Below are positions 1 to 10,432 of a stretch of DNA of 64,000 nt, in pieces. The DNA comes from Clavaria fumosa (Eukaryota > Basidiomycota > Agaricomycetes > Agaricales > Clavariaceae): the NCBI GenBank assembly GCA_951802425.1, contig OX637802.1, positions 682,001-746,000 of the forward strand, in the 5' to 3' direction. Under the pieces are notes generated by a model that was given only the letters and a program-made list of their open reading frames with translations, did not search any database and was not told where the DNA came from. The position numbers and the translations under genes were made by a program. How positions within the stretch are numbered: the first letter of the stretch is position 1; each line of letters opens with the position of its first letter.

Positions 1-765
1 TCCAAGCACTCCAATCCAGCTAGGGATCCCTAGGAAAATGTGAATTTAGAGTGTTCCTGCTGGAGTTTTATTATTTTTGTCCACATTTCACCCTCATACT
101 TCATCTTATCATTTTCATGCCTCCCCCTGTCTTTGACTGATCACCAAGCCATTTCCCCATCATTTGGAGAATCTCTTGTATTCTTCAATTGTTGTGTCAT
201 GGCCTGGGCTACTACCTTTTATCATTAAGTTACATTCATTCTCATTGATGTTCTTGATGATACACCTATCACCCTGCAACCTTGCAATATAGTGGTCATG
301 ACTACAGACTTAGTATAAGTAGAGCTCTGTTGGAGTTGTAGGTTCCCCAGACCTGATATTCAGTCATTCTTTGCTGATCTTTCCTACTGCCACAAGCCCT
401 GGGATCCACAGCTGTATGTGCCTTGGTCTTGTAGTTGGACCAGTTTGTGTCATGATTACAAAGTTGGGGCATTATTTGTAGGGTTAGGGGCATTTCAGCT
501 TGCCTCATAATCTGTAGAAACTATAAACATATATTTGCTCAGTCAAAATATGAACCATGCTTCACTCTCCAAGTACTTATAAAGCATGTATTCTAACTCA
601 TAATTCAATGGAAAAACAGACTCAGCTGTGTCTGCATGCATCTAAGTCCTTTTTATATCTAAACACCACTTGAATAGTTTCAAGGGAGGCAACAATAAAA
701 TAATTGCTGAAGAGCAACAAGAGACGGCAGCAGAACACACCACACAGGGGGTAAGGCCAAGGCAA
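1..765. other. AT-rich stretch with no recognisable gene
   Basis: The stretch is visibly richer in A and T than the coding DNA that follows. It has only short open frames, none with a recognisable domain or believable splice pattern. I found no terminal inverted repeat or reverse-transcriptase motif. It could be an eroded transposon or simple intergenic DNA. Confidence 0.4.
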
Positions 766-2125
766 TCACTCTAGCGCATCATCGTAGAAAATGGCGGTCT
801 TTGCAACTCCATCTTCACGAATCACACCACGATACATCCCTGGGCAATTGAGCGGCATTGCGACTGTTCCATGACAGCTTGAAATAAAGATATTAGGAGC
901 GCAGGGTGCACGAACCATTGCCAGAACGGTCTATAGCAATGACCCCGCCTTGTCCGCCATCCCGACGCAAATTATCGACGACGTGCTGCGCCGCAGAGTT
1001 GACCCGTTCGTGTAGGTATTGCATACGCCGAGCTAGGGAACACGCCGTGGCCTGTCTGATGAAATACTAAAACAAAGGATGAGCATGCGGGTGTCGCACA
1101 CCCCAGAGATTAAAACCTTACGTCACCATCGCCCGTTCCTGATACGCCAACAGCCATCTGCCTCGGTTTCCCTCGAACATGATTCCACACCTTGGTGAAC
1201 CACCCCTTCCTCACCGCCCACTCCTCCGCCCAGAATCCAGCGCCTGCTTGCGGCGTATCCCCAATGCGTCCATGCAGCTTGTTCGTCTTCCCTCCGGTCG
1301 ACGTGGCGACAGCAATGCAACCACGTTTGTCGAGTGCAACCGCGCCGACCGTCCCCTTGGGCATTAAGTTGGCGCCTTCCCTGTCGCCCACGTCACGGTG
1401 GCTCGGGGAGGGCGCGTGTCCATATGGGAGCGGTTCCTCTGGCAAGCCAAGACCGCGTCGATGCTCGCGCCACCGTGCCTCGGTGAAGAAATACATCGGG
1501 TCGACGAGCTCTGTTCCTAGAGCCTCTCCGAGCCTCTCTGCAGTCGCGCCGGAGAGGAGAACGTGCGGCGCGAGGTCGGGGGCCAGGTAGAGTGCGCGGA
1601 CGAGCTGACACGGGTTACGCACGCGTGTGAGGAGCGCCGCTGCGAGCCCACGGCGCGACGCGATGGGGGCACCCTCGGTTGCAGGTGGTCGGGACAGCAT
1701 GATGGACGCTTCAAGCTCATGCTGTAGTGCAATGAAATGGCACTAAAATGATTAACTTAGCACGGCGCACCTTGCCCTCGATGTTGAATACTGCACCCTT
1801 GCCAGCGTTGAACAGCGGATAGTCTGATGGCGAGGATTACAGGTCGCCAACTTGAAAGCTGGACAAATTTATTCTCACCCTCTAAAACGGAGACTGCAGC
1901 GACTGCAGCATCCAGAGCCTCACCTCCATCCTGAAGGACAGCATACCCGGCCTCCAATGCCAGACACAACGCCCCTTTGTACTCGGCGCGGCGTTCTGGC
2001 GTCGATCTCTCTCGTAGTATTGTGCCAGCACCACCATGAACAGCTAGGACAAACTGCTGCCCTTTGTCATTAGGACATCCCAGAAGCAACGGCCTCTTTT
2101 CGCTGGACTGTCGGCCGAGATGCAT
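766..2125 (-). CDS. isoaspartyl peptidase / L-asparaginase (Ntn hydrolase)
   Basis: Five exons (2125-1879, 1823-1771, 1721-1122, 1066-916, 863-766) give 382 residues. The enzyme splits L-asparagine and beta-aspartyl dipeptides and is made as a precursor that cleaves itself before a threonine. Visible marks: the N-terminal LAVHGGAGT strand, the LFNAGKGAVFN loop assembled across two introns, the autocleavage/nucleophile motif GTVGAVALD (Thr near residue 224), the substrate-binding GVSGTGDGDYFIR segment made at a splice junction, and the GMYRG motif near the end. No signal peptide is seen, so it is probably cytosolic. An in-frame upstream ATG near 2251 lies in the tRNA and is rejected; 2125 is the start chosen because the conserved fold begins about 20 residues later. 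It shares a 222-bp divergent promoter with dynamitin. Confidence 0.9.
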
Positions 2126-2347
2126 AAGGAAATGCAAGGGGGAAAGAATGAAGAGGAATTCGAAGTCAAAAAAAGCGTCACCTGTGCGATTCGAACACAC
2201 GCGTGCAAAGCACAACCGCTTAGCAGGCGATCCCGTTAACCACTCCGGCAAAGTGACTTCGAAGTAAATCTCGCGAAGTCTGTCTAGAGGGTAACTTGAC
2301 TACACCCGCTACAAGTGAATGGTGAGCGTAATAGCTCCATCGCGTCC
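2126..2347. promoter_or_regulatory. divergent promoter shared by asparaginase and dynamitin, holding a tRNA gene
   Basis: Only 222 bp separate the two start codons, and 82 of them are a tRNA-Ser. Both protein genes must therefore start transcription next to or inside a pol III gene. I see no clear TATA box. Confidence 0.6.
2176..2257 (-). tRNA. tRNA-Ser (GCT)
   Basis: The minus strand folds as a standard 82-nt class II tRNA. The acceptor stem pairs GTCACTT with AGGTGAC, with discriminator G73. The 7-nt anticodon loop CTGCTAA sits on an ATCGC/GCGGT stem and carries anticodon GCT (complement of 2224-2222). A long variable arm follows, typical of tRNA-Ser, then a GTGTG/CGCAC T-stem around TTCGAAT. 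There is no intron. It reads serine AGC/AGT codons. Confidence 0.95.
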
Positions 2348-3820
2348 ATGAGCACCAAATACGCGAATCTCCCCGACATCGTCCGTTCATTGTTTCTCCC
2401 ATCCCTCACCAATTAACCTTTATCTTACAGGACACCGCGCCGGATATCTACGAGACTGAGGACGTTTTCCCCTCGTCGCAAGCTAATGTGTGTCTGGTAC
2501 CGTACTATTGAGATGTCCACACTTACCATTCCCGCGTCCCATAGAAAGGCGACTCAAGTGATGAAGAGACGTCCAACACGCGATTCGGCGTCCGAGGCAA
2601 AAACGATTTTGACGTCGCTGGTAAGGATGAGCTAGATTCTAGCAACTTGATTGGGGCAGAGGAGGCGAGCAAAAAGTTCCGCAAGGCAGAGAAACGCCGG
2701 GGTAAGTTCCCCGTTTGGACAGTCGTTCAGGAAACGGATACGTCGTTTTGCAGAGCGTCAGAGAACGCATTTCACACATCCACCTTCGCCGACTTCGCCG
2801 ACAGCCCCTTCCAGCTCCAAACCTCCGACACTGTCCTCCCGCCTAGCCTTCATACGGGCAGAGCTGGCCTCTTTGGAAGCAGAGCTGTCAGATCCATCCA
2901 ACCCACTTCTGGCGAAGGAGAGGATTGAAGACAACGTTGATCCAGGAGAGTTGATTCGCGGTCTAGTGGATGTCAAGGCGAGGATCAGTAAAATAACCAA
3001 AGGAAAGGAAGGGCGAGGGCGGCTTGTGAGTGTCGTGATAGGTGAAGGAGAGTCGCCTACGTTAGGCATCCCCAGTGGCAGGGCACAACCCCCTGCAAAG
3101 GAAAAACCTGAATCAAAGACGGAAATCAAAAGTAAGGATAGTGTGGGAGCACCTGACGTGCGGACTATAGCCGAGATGGATCGGCGTGTCGGAGAACTCG
3201 AAGCTCTCGTTGGATCGTCTACGGCGGCGTTAGATGAGGTAAATGCGCTTTGTTGTGTCACTTCTCTGTTGAACTGAAAATTGTCCCCGCAGACAACTCC
3301 TCTCCCCCCCCCACTACTCCCCCTGGTGACCCGTCTGAGCAATCAACTTCAGATCCTCACACAGCCACGACATATAGATTCCATCTCCCGGCGGCTCAAG
3401 CTCCTGATATCTGATCTCGAGCGTGCATCCGCCGCCCAGCAGCACGCCCAACGGCGCTCCGCGTCCAACGCGCAACAACAGCAGCCTTCACCAGCAACAA
3501 TATCGCCTCCCCTGCTGCAAGAGCAGCTCTTTCCGCTGCTGGCGCGTCTTGGCCCTTCGCTCCCGCACATACCACACATCCTCACGCGCCTCCGCACACT
3601 CTCTACACTGCACACCGCTGCGGGCGAGTTCCAACGCACCCTTGAGAGCCTCGAGGAAGAGCAGCGCCGAATGCGTGAGGGGCTCGGTGAGCTGCGCGGC
3701 GCAGTAGAGAAGGTAGAGGCGAGCCTTGAGGAAAACAGAAGTCTCGTTAAGGGCAACGTCCAGGGACTTGAGGGGCGAATTGAATTGCTCTTGGGTAGGG
3801 TCGACGAGCTGGTTAAGTAA
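2348..3820 (+). CDS. dynamitin (dynactin subunit 2, p50)
   Basis: Five exons (2348-2380, 2431-2487, 2545-2701, 2754-3238, 3293-3820) encode 419 residues. Dynamitin sits in the dynactin shoulder complex that links dynein to cargo on microtubules. The N-terminus (MSTKYANLPDI, then APDIYETEDVF) matches the family's opening peptide, which inserts into the dynactin core. A FGVRG...EASKKFRKAE basic stretch follows. The rest is heptad-rich and ends in a long coiled coil (about residues 340-419) with EEQRRMREGLGELRGAVEK. Pro/Ser-rich linkers separate the helices. Length fits the family (about 400). The first exon is only 33 nt. It is divergent from the asparaginase gene and convergent with the Bit61 gene. 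Confidence 0.9.
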
Positions 3821-4470
3821 GATTCGTATGATAAAGGTCCTTGCATTCCCGATATCCCTGTCACTTGCCATACTTCATTACATTGAAGCGGAAATAAAAT
3901 CAAACGCTATGTGTGAACTCGAGCAGACATCAATTGCATAAATGATCCGGGTTTTTATTGTCTTTCACCCGCTGGTCTTTTGGAGTCAGAACGCAATGGC
4001 CACAGTAAATGGCAGCAGGGGCTTCCACACCAAGCTCGGGCGCCCACACTATAAGGTAGATCAAGGACACCTGAGCCTCGGTCGAGATGCCTCCCATACC
4101 ACGTTGTAACCGCTGCATTTATTGAATCTCCCTTCAAGTTCTGACACTAGAAGTGATTTCGCCGGGAATGTACGGATTGTAAATCCTTGTACCAGAGATG
4201 GCGGGTCACAACGGGCTGCTTTAGTTACACAAGCGACTAGAAGTACGAGGCCAAACTTTTACAGAGCATTCAAGTTGTGCTCCTCCCTTAGTTCTTTAGA
4301 CGCGTCAGGGGTGCAGCGCTTGTCACATGATCGCGCTCAACAATCGAAGGAATAGAACACATACAAAACATGAATAATTTATACAACAACAACCGACGCT
4401 GTCCGTCGGTCAAACTACAGCTGCTGCCCGGCGAACAGTGTCTACCAACTGGGTTCACGTCAGTTGATCA
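3821..4470. other. intergenic, between two converging genes
   Basis: No credible gene is seen. The interval holds the 3' ends of the dynamitin and Bit61 transcripts. Confidence 0.5.
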
Positions 4471-6747
4471 TCAGTACACGTTGAAAGAAGTTCCTACCAC
4501 GGTCTGGTCCGGTCCTGCAAAATCATCTTCGCCATCCTCTTCTAGCACTCTGCCCTGATCTTCACCAACGGTTAGGCCCCAGCTATTTTGTGTCGCGTTC
4601 GTCTCGACATCTGGGCTCCTGGCGTCGCATCCAACATGAGCCTCGACATCGCGTCAACATATCAACGACAATCAACGTACCTCAAAGAGTTAAGAAACTC
4701 CCTCTCCTTCTCCCTGTCCCTCTCCGCATCGCTCAATGTGCGGTTACTGTACCCATTCCGGGGTGTAGCGACCCCATCCCCTGCCCCGTCACTCTCCTCG
4801 TCATCCTCGCCAATCACGCCGTGCCTACGTCTCGATTTCTGAGCGACCCGTCCTCGGCGGTCCCGTGGCAGCCCCCCGGACAGGAAGCTCGGCATGCGAG
4901 ACATCCCGGTCCGCGATGACGGCTTGGAGAGGCCCAATAGTAGGCTTTGGGGCTGGGGCGACCGCACTGCATGGAGCAAATCCATGGTTGCCGCCTCGCC
5001 AGGTGTCAACTCCGGCACGGGAGTCCTAAGATTGGATAACATGGGCCGCCTCCGTCCTTGTGAAGCGAGCACGAGCAGCCTTAGAATAGTGTTGGTGAGA
5101 ACCATGTATAGGAAAAGGCTCAGGCGGAGAGTAAGGCGACAAACGATAGTTACATTTGTTGTAATCTTGGCTGCTGATACGCCAAGCTTTCTGAGAAGCT
5201 GTCCTGCCGGTTCGGTGATGATACGCGCGCACGAAGGCGCGGGAAGAGTGGCAAGATGACGTTGTCGCGAAAGGATCGCAGTGCCACGGTGCGGACATCG
5301 ATGTGTGAAGAGTGTGGCATCGAGTTCAGCGCAGACATTGAGGAAATGCCATTCTGGCGGGCAGGTGATGTGGTGCGGTGGATTTTGGGGGTACGGTAGA
5401 GAGATGAAAGTATAGGGTCTGTTTGTAACGGCAGAAGAACCTTTTCAACAAGCATATCAGAGGTCGTGATTGAAGGCTCCAGAAATGACTCGCACCCCTT
5501 CCACATAGGGCAGCACCTGATCCCAGAAGAAACCCCACACTTCAACCACACGCCCAAGTAGTTTGTCATCGTCCACCCTGAAGAACTTGGTATTCAGCGT
5601 CATCATTCCGGATGTGATAAGCTGCGAGACGTCATTCTCCAGTTTGATCAACGCCTTTGAAGGGGACTGTGACACCGTCATTTGAATGTGCATTTTCATC
5701 AGGGTGTTTAAGTCCTCGCTGTTAAAGAATGAGATGAGAAAGAGATAAGAAGACGAGTCAAACCTATCTGAAACACGCTTACATTGGTCTCCGTAGTGGC
5801 TCGCCAACAAAGAGCGGCAAGACTAACACGTGAAGCGTGTCCCATGCGCTCTCGCCAGATGCGCCTGTCGTGATACTAGCCAACGTATTGCTGCCTTGGG
5901 TGGTCAGGGTGAGAGAGGATGCGGATGCCGCGGTGGAAAGCGCTGGGCCAAGCGCCGACGACAGGTGAGGGAGATTGCCTAAACGGTGCATCTCCCGCGT
6001 GACTACCTTGGCATCGTACGTGCGCCCAGGGGGGACCTGTATCATGAATGTCATGAGTAGCAATTTCGAGTGCTGCTGGACGAGACGAAGACGTGTTCAT
6101 ATGTGCGGCGCCCAACTGTGGGAACGGGGTGGGGCACCTTCCCTAGCAGGCGGCACGCGTGGATTACAATCAGTCACACCCCTCGCAAGCGGCTAAGAAA
6201 TCATTCTATGTGTGCCCCAACGCGTGGATGGACAATATACAAAAGCGGTGTTTACCTTGCCGCCCGATGGAGAAGCGTGCATTTTGGGCGCGGTTAGACC
6301 GCCTGAGGCTACTGTGGATGGTAGTGGCGACGAGAGCGTCAACGCGGACTCTGCACGCGAGTGGGTGCGCAAAGAAAGCAATTGCGGTGGTGCTCTCAAT
6401 TGCTGTTGAAGGGAGGAATGCGGCAGGGAGGGTTTGCTGTCGCCAAACAAGTTGAGAATCCTCGCTGACGAGCCAAAGAAATCAGAAGAAGAGGCTGGAG
6501 CGCGAAGGACGTTGGCGTTGATATCGTGAAGCGCCGTTACAGCGGCTAAAGTCTTAGGATGTGGCGCCGGGGTTGGACGAGGCGTGGCGTCGCTGGATGA
6601 TCGACGCCTAGGCTCTGAAGCCTCGTCGCCTGACCAGGGTGGGGGTGGTGATTCACTTGCACCGGCCGTGCGAAGGTCACGTCCATGCTCTTGAGAGTTT
6701 CGTGGCTGCGAAGCAGGCTGTGAATGGGTTGGGCGCGTTGGGGTCAT
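4471..6747 (-). CDS. HbrB/Bit61-family TORC2 subunit
   Basis: Six exons (6747-6256, 6036-5783, 5718-5496, 5440-5154, 5079-4681, 4618-4471) encode 600 residues. Bit61/PRR5-type proteins bind the TOR complex 2 scaffold that controls growth, actin and sphingolipid signalling. Residues 1-165 are disordered and Ser/Pro-rich. The HbrB domain follows: GRTYDAKVVTREMHRLGNL, then LHVLVLPLFVGEPLR, EDLNTLMKMHIQ, VEVWGFFWDQVLPYVEGV, LLPLQTDP and the hallmark DVRTVALRSFRDNVILPLFP, ending in YQQPRLQQMLLVLASQ. A charged C-terminal tail finishes with WGLTVGEDQ. The start at 6747 is chosen because upstream in-frame sequence lacks the low-complexity character of this N-terminus; the true start could be further upstream. 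It diverges from SDHAF4 across 486 bp. Confidence 0.85.
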
Positions 6748-7233
6748 CAACCACGTCGCTACAGTAGAGTCGATGAACGGTGAACAGTAGAATAGCGCCC
6801 ACAATGGGTGACGCACCGCTTTCGGGGCCACAGAAGCAACTAGTGTGTTGGAAGAGACAGCGGCCACAAGGATAGAGAACGGAGGCGTCGCGGTGCTCCG
6901 GGTCACTTGCTGTACAAGCCACTGGCAGGTAAAAATCACAGGACTGCAATGTGGACAGCCCCTGTCACCGACCAGCGCTCGACGCTGAGATCGATGGCAA
7001 AGGTGTGGTTCAAACTGGAGGTCGTTCGATCTTGACAGGCCTGACACGCGGTCGTGTCAAACCACATCGACAGCTGGCTGTGTCGGCGAACGACAGACTC
7101 TAATGCTGCGATGGTGCACGCTCGACATTACAGTACAGGTAACGGCAGATACTCACTGCATCGCACAACCACGACGCTACGTACACCAGTTCACACATAT
7201 CTACAGCGGTCCCTTAGTACTGCGTACAAGCCA
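6748..7233. promoter_or_regulatory. divergent promoter region, Bit61 / SDHAF4
   Basis: This 486-bp interval lies between two start codons on opposite strands. Open frames cross it on both strands but have no family features, so I read it as promoter plus 5' UTRs. No strong TATA box was seen. Confidence 0.45.
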
Positions 7234-7575
7234 ATGGCTTGCTTGCTCAAACGCTTGCCTCATCGTTCCCTCGCCCTCATATCGTTTCGCTCATTGACAT
7301 TTGTCAATCGCGCTTCGCCCCCGTCGCTTCCCCGCGAACAGCAGCACGAGTTTGAAGAGCTCTGCCGCGCAGCTCAGTCGGCGCCGTCACAATTGATATC
7401 CACTGAAGCAGACCTCACACTCCACCCAGATGCACGCAGACCTCTACAACCAGATTTCGAGGGCGACGTCAATCCGTCTACGGGTGAGCGAGGTGGGCCG
7501 AAAAAGGAGCCTGTGACTAAATGGAGCGAAGATGGGGGCGACTGGAGTTTTAAAGGCAGGGTTTCCGACTTTTGA
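7234..7575 (+). CDS. succinate dehydrogenase assembly factor 4 (SDHAF4/Sdh8, DUF1674)
   Basis: A single exon encodes 113 residues. SDHAF4 holds flavinylated Sdh1 in the mitochondrial matrix and helps it join Sdh2. The N-terminus (MACLLKRLPHRSLALISFR) is basic and hydrophobic without acids, as expected of a mitochondrial presequence. The diagnostic C-terminus reads DVNPSTGERGGPKKEP, then GDWSFKGRVSDF, which is the DUF1674 signature (NP.TGE.GGP ... GDW...GR..DF). The ATG at 7234 was preferred to longer non-ATG extensions because it exposes the presequence directly. It is followed 150 bp later on the same strand by another mitochondrial gene, Qri7. Confidence 0.9.
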   Translation: MACLLKRLPHRSLALISFRSLTFVNRASPPSLPREQQHEFEELCRAAQSAPSQLISTEADLTLHPDARRPLQPDFEGDVNPSTGERGGPKKEPVTKWSEDGGDWSFKGRVSDF

Positions 7576-7728
7576 GGACGAAGTTATAAGGCAATTGTCG
7601 TGCGGTACGATCTTGGATGCTCCATGTTGGGGGCAGGAGCAGGAGTAGGAGTAGGAGCCCAGTAGAAATGAGATTCGACCCGGCTTGCAGTAACTTTATC
7701 ATTGACCTCAACGTTGTCTTATTCGAGC

Positions 7729-9359
7729 ATGCTTGTTTCATCGTTTCGTTTGCAGCAAATTTTCAGAAAGCCTTTGAAAACAGCTCTATCGTTCAGTGTC
7801 ACTGGCGCATACGACGCACGCAGGCTGTGGTATCGCTCGTTCACGGTACTTGCGTTAGAGTCCTCGGCGGACGACACATGCGCGGCGGTGGTGAATTCCT
7901 CTCGAAAAATCCTTTCCAACATCGTTCTTAAACAACATGATCTGTGCGCTGAGCTTACTGTGATCTTATTATTAAAACAATGGTGCTCAGCGAGCACTTT
8001 CTTCTGCAGACATAAAGACTTCGGCGGGTGCGCCGTCTGAGCCGTCCCCCATGCTACCTATACTTTCTAACAATGATCCCAAAGTATTCATCCACTGTAC
8101 GCAGTGCGGGCACACTTGCTAAGGATGCCACACGCCATTCGACAAGCGCTAGGAGACGCGCGTCTGAGCATGGATGACATAGACGGAATTGCCTTTACCA
8201 GAGGCCCAGGTATGTATTCTCAAGGTAATTTCACGGCAGCATGCGATTGATCTTCCGAACCTAGGAATGGCTGGGGGACTGGGTGTATGCTCCACTGCTG
8301 CTAAATCTCTGGCAGCAGCTCTCAATAAACCAGTCGTGGGTGTGCATCATATGGTCCGTGCAAACCAGAATCAATGCGCTCGCAATAGTACCTCACTCTT
8401 TCCCAATCCCTCAGCAAGCACACGCGCTGACGCCGTTTCTTACCTGCGCGCCCGAGGACCGCCCGAGTTTCCCGTTCCTCGCCCTTCTCGTCTCCGGCGG
8501 ACACACGCTCCTCGTCCTCGCGAGCGACCGTGACACGTTCAGTACCCTTGCCACCACCGCAGACGAGAGCATCGGCAATGCCTTTGACAAGGTCTCACGT
8601 ATGCTTGGCCTTGACTGGTCCTCTGTGGGGCCCGGCGCCGCACTCGAGCGGTTCTGCGCTGAAAAAGATGCCGATGAGACGGCGCAGGCGGATGTGGTCG
8701 AGGATGACCCGTCGAAAACCCCCAGAATGCCCAGAATGCCCCCTGTGACGCTTGGCAAGTTAATGTTCTCGTATTCGGGCCTGCATTCAGCAGTGGAGCG
8801 CTACATCAACCGCCGGGGGGGTGTCGAGGCAATGGATGTACGTGCCAAGCGGGCGCTGGCCCGCGCGTTCCAGACCGCCGCAGTCGCACAACTCGAGGAA
8901 AAGCTTGCACTCGCCCTTGACTTGTGTGTGCGGAAGGGGGTGACTATACAACACATCGTCGTAAGCGGGGGCGTTGCGAGTAACGTATTCCTCCGAGAGA
9001 GGCCAGTAGTCTCGTTTACTTACAAGTGCCTTTCTGCTGACGCTGGTTGCATTGACATGCTCAGGCTGCGACAGTTCATACGGTCGCGCGCTGGCCCGCA
9101 ATCAACCATCCTCGCCATCTTTCCACCGCTATCGCTTTGCACGGGTATGAATCGAATTCACACCTTTCAAAAGTTATTTGACCTCATGCTGCTGCTTCCC
9201 CTAGACAATGCTGTTATGATTGCTTGGGGTTCCATGCATCGGTTCCTCGCGAACGACTTCGATGACGTTTTCTTGGAGGTGAAGCCAGAATGGGACATTG
9301 AGGATCTGGTGCATAGCGACGGCAAGCAACAAGAAACACGGAAATTGAATGGAGCGTAG
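7729..9359 (+). CDS. mitochondrial tRNA N6-threonylcarbamoyladenosine transferase (Qri7/OSGEPL1)
   Basis: Seven exons (7729-7943, 8010-8027, 8085-8209, 8265-8353, 8415-9001, 9065-9144, 9205-9359) encode 422 residues. The enzyme transfers threonylcarbamoyl to A37 of ANN-decoding tRNAs. A presequence with Arg/Lys/Ser (residues 1-40) points to mitochondria. The ASKHA core is clear: VLALESSADDTCAAV, the metal-binding IHPLYAVRAHLLRMP motif assembled across introns, FTRGPGMAGGLGVCSTAAK, VGVHHMQAHALTP, LALLVSGGHTLL, ESIGNAFDKVSRMLGL, FSYSGLHSAVER, VSGGVASNVFLRER, and TDNAVMIAWGSMHRF. Exon 2 is only 18 nt. The intron at 9002-9064 starts with GC, not GT; removing it restores the family's LRERLRQ sequence. 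Both that intron and 9145-9204 are multiples of three without stops, so intron retention would also read through. Confidence 0.9.
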
Positions 9360-9492
9360 CGGGGGCACATGCTCTGCGCAGCAAGGTGGCACTGTTGATG
9401 TTGATGTTTATAGGAATAAAGGAGGTGTCTCAGTTCTGTTGAGGCGAGGAAATGCAGCTCTCGAGTATGTCTCTATCTCCGCCTTTTCCGTA

Positions 9493-10092
9493 TCATATCA
9501 TCCACCTTGTCTGGAAAGCAGTGCGAATAGATCTTCCCACAAGCGCGGCAAATATTATGGCTAGATTGGCGGTGTAGCATGAGCGTCCTTCAGAATGAAG
9601 TCCTGAATTTCTGCGTGAATGGATATTAGATCGCCCAGTTTGTGAGCATAAGGTCACTGAAGCCACGAATGGTTGGCTCATGTTGAATGATCCAACAGAG
9701 AACAGAACGCAATGAACAGACTCCTGGATGCCTCTGATGTGAGCGACGGTGTTATCTTTAACGGGATAGAAGTCCGAAGGTGATAGCCGGGCGAACAGGA
9801 CTTTTATATTGCGCCCATTCTGGCATGGGTAAACGCCAATTTGCATCCACACGCAACGTCCCGTACCCATGTCGGAGCACCACAAGAAAAGACAGTTGCG
9901 GTCATCTGCTTCCTTGACTAGCAAATCGGGGACAACACCGGGAGCTTCCTTCCTGTCATCTGGCGTAATGTTTCTCGGCCCGCTGGGGCCGGCGCTGCTC
10001 TCGGACGCCACTGGGCGGATTGATCCCCACATGGCCCATAGCCCCCCATGGACATATGACTGGAAAATCGTGGCCCGGTGTGTTCGCTTCAT
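9493..10092 (-). CDS. hypothetical open frame, doubtful
   Basis: This is an uninterrupted 199-codon frame starting with ATG. I recognise no family. The middle (CLFLWCSDMGTGRCVWMQIG) looks protein-like, but composition is not clearly coding, and no splice model improves it. It lies in the roughly 1-kb gap between the converging Qri7 and Rdh54 genes; the rest of that gap shows nothing. Confidence 0.2.
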   Translation of the reverse strand: MKRTHRATIFQSYVHGGLWAMWGSIRPVASESSAGPSGPRNITPDDRKEAPGVVPDLLVKEADDRNCLFLWCSDMGTGRCVWMQIGVYPCQNGRNIKVLFARLSPSDFYPVKDNTVAHIRGIQESVHCVLFSVGSFNMSQPFVASVTLCSQTGRSNIHSRRNSGLHSEGRSCYTANLAIIFAALVGRSIRTAFQTRWMI

Positions 10093-10432
10093 TCAATAAT
10101 TACTCCCAGGAAGCTCGATGGGCGCTCGATCGCCGGACTCTTGCGTGGTGTTCTCGGCTTTCTCCTCGTTTTGTGGGAATGAACCGCTGATATCATAATT
10201 TTTGCGCGGTCCATGGGGTGCGCACGCGCCAAAGACCGGAGAAGTCGGGAATTCAATGTCCAATGTAAGTACCCGTTTCGCTCAGACGATATCGCGTTTG
10301 AGGTCTCAGAGACCGCCGAGATTTTGTGCAGGTCTGGGACTATGCAAAGAGTAATTACAATGCAAATGTGTATTAGTCGTTGAGAGTCGAGACTACAGCA
10401 TTACACCAATGCTATCTCCTGAACTCGACAGT

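Noticed and set aside
2126..2251. An N-terminal extension of the asparaginase starting at 2251
   Set aside because: The extension is translated from the tRNA-Ser gene itself; the fold starts after the ATG at 2125.
6193..7047. A 284-residue single-exon frame starting upstream of the Bit61 start
   Set aside because: The first 100 codons lack family features and run through the divergent promoter; the ATG at 6747 starts the conserved low-complexity N-terminus.
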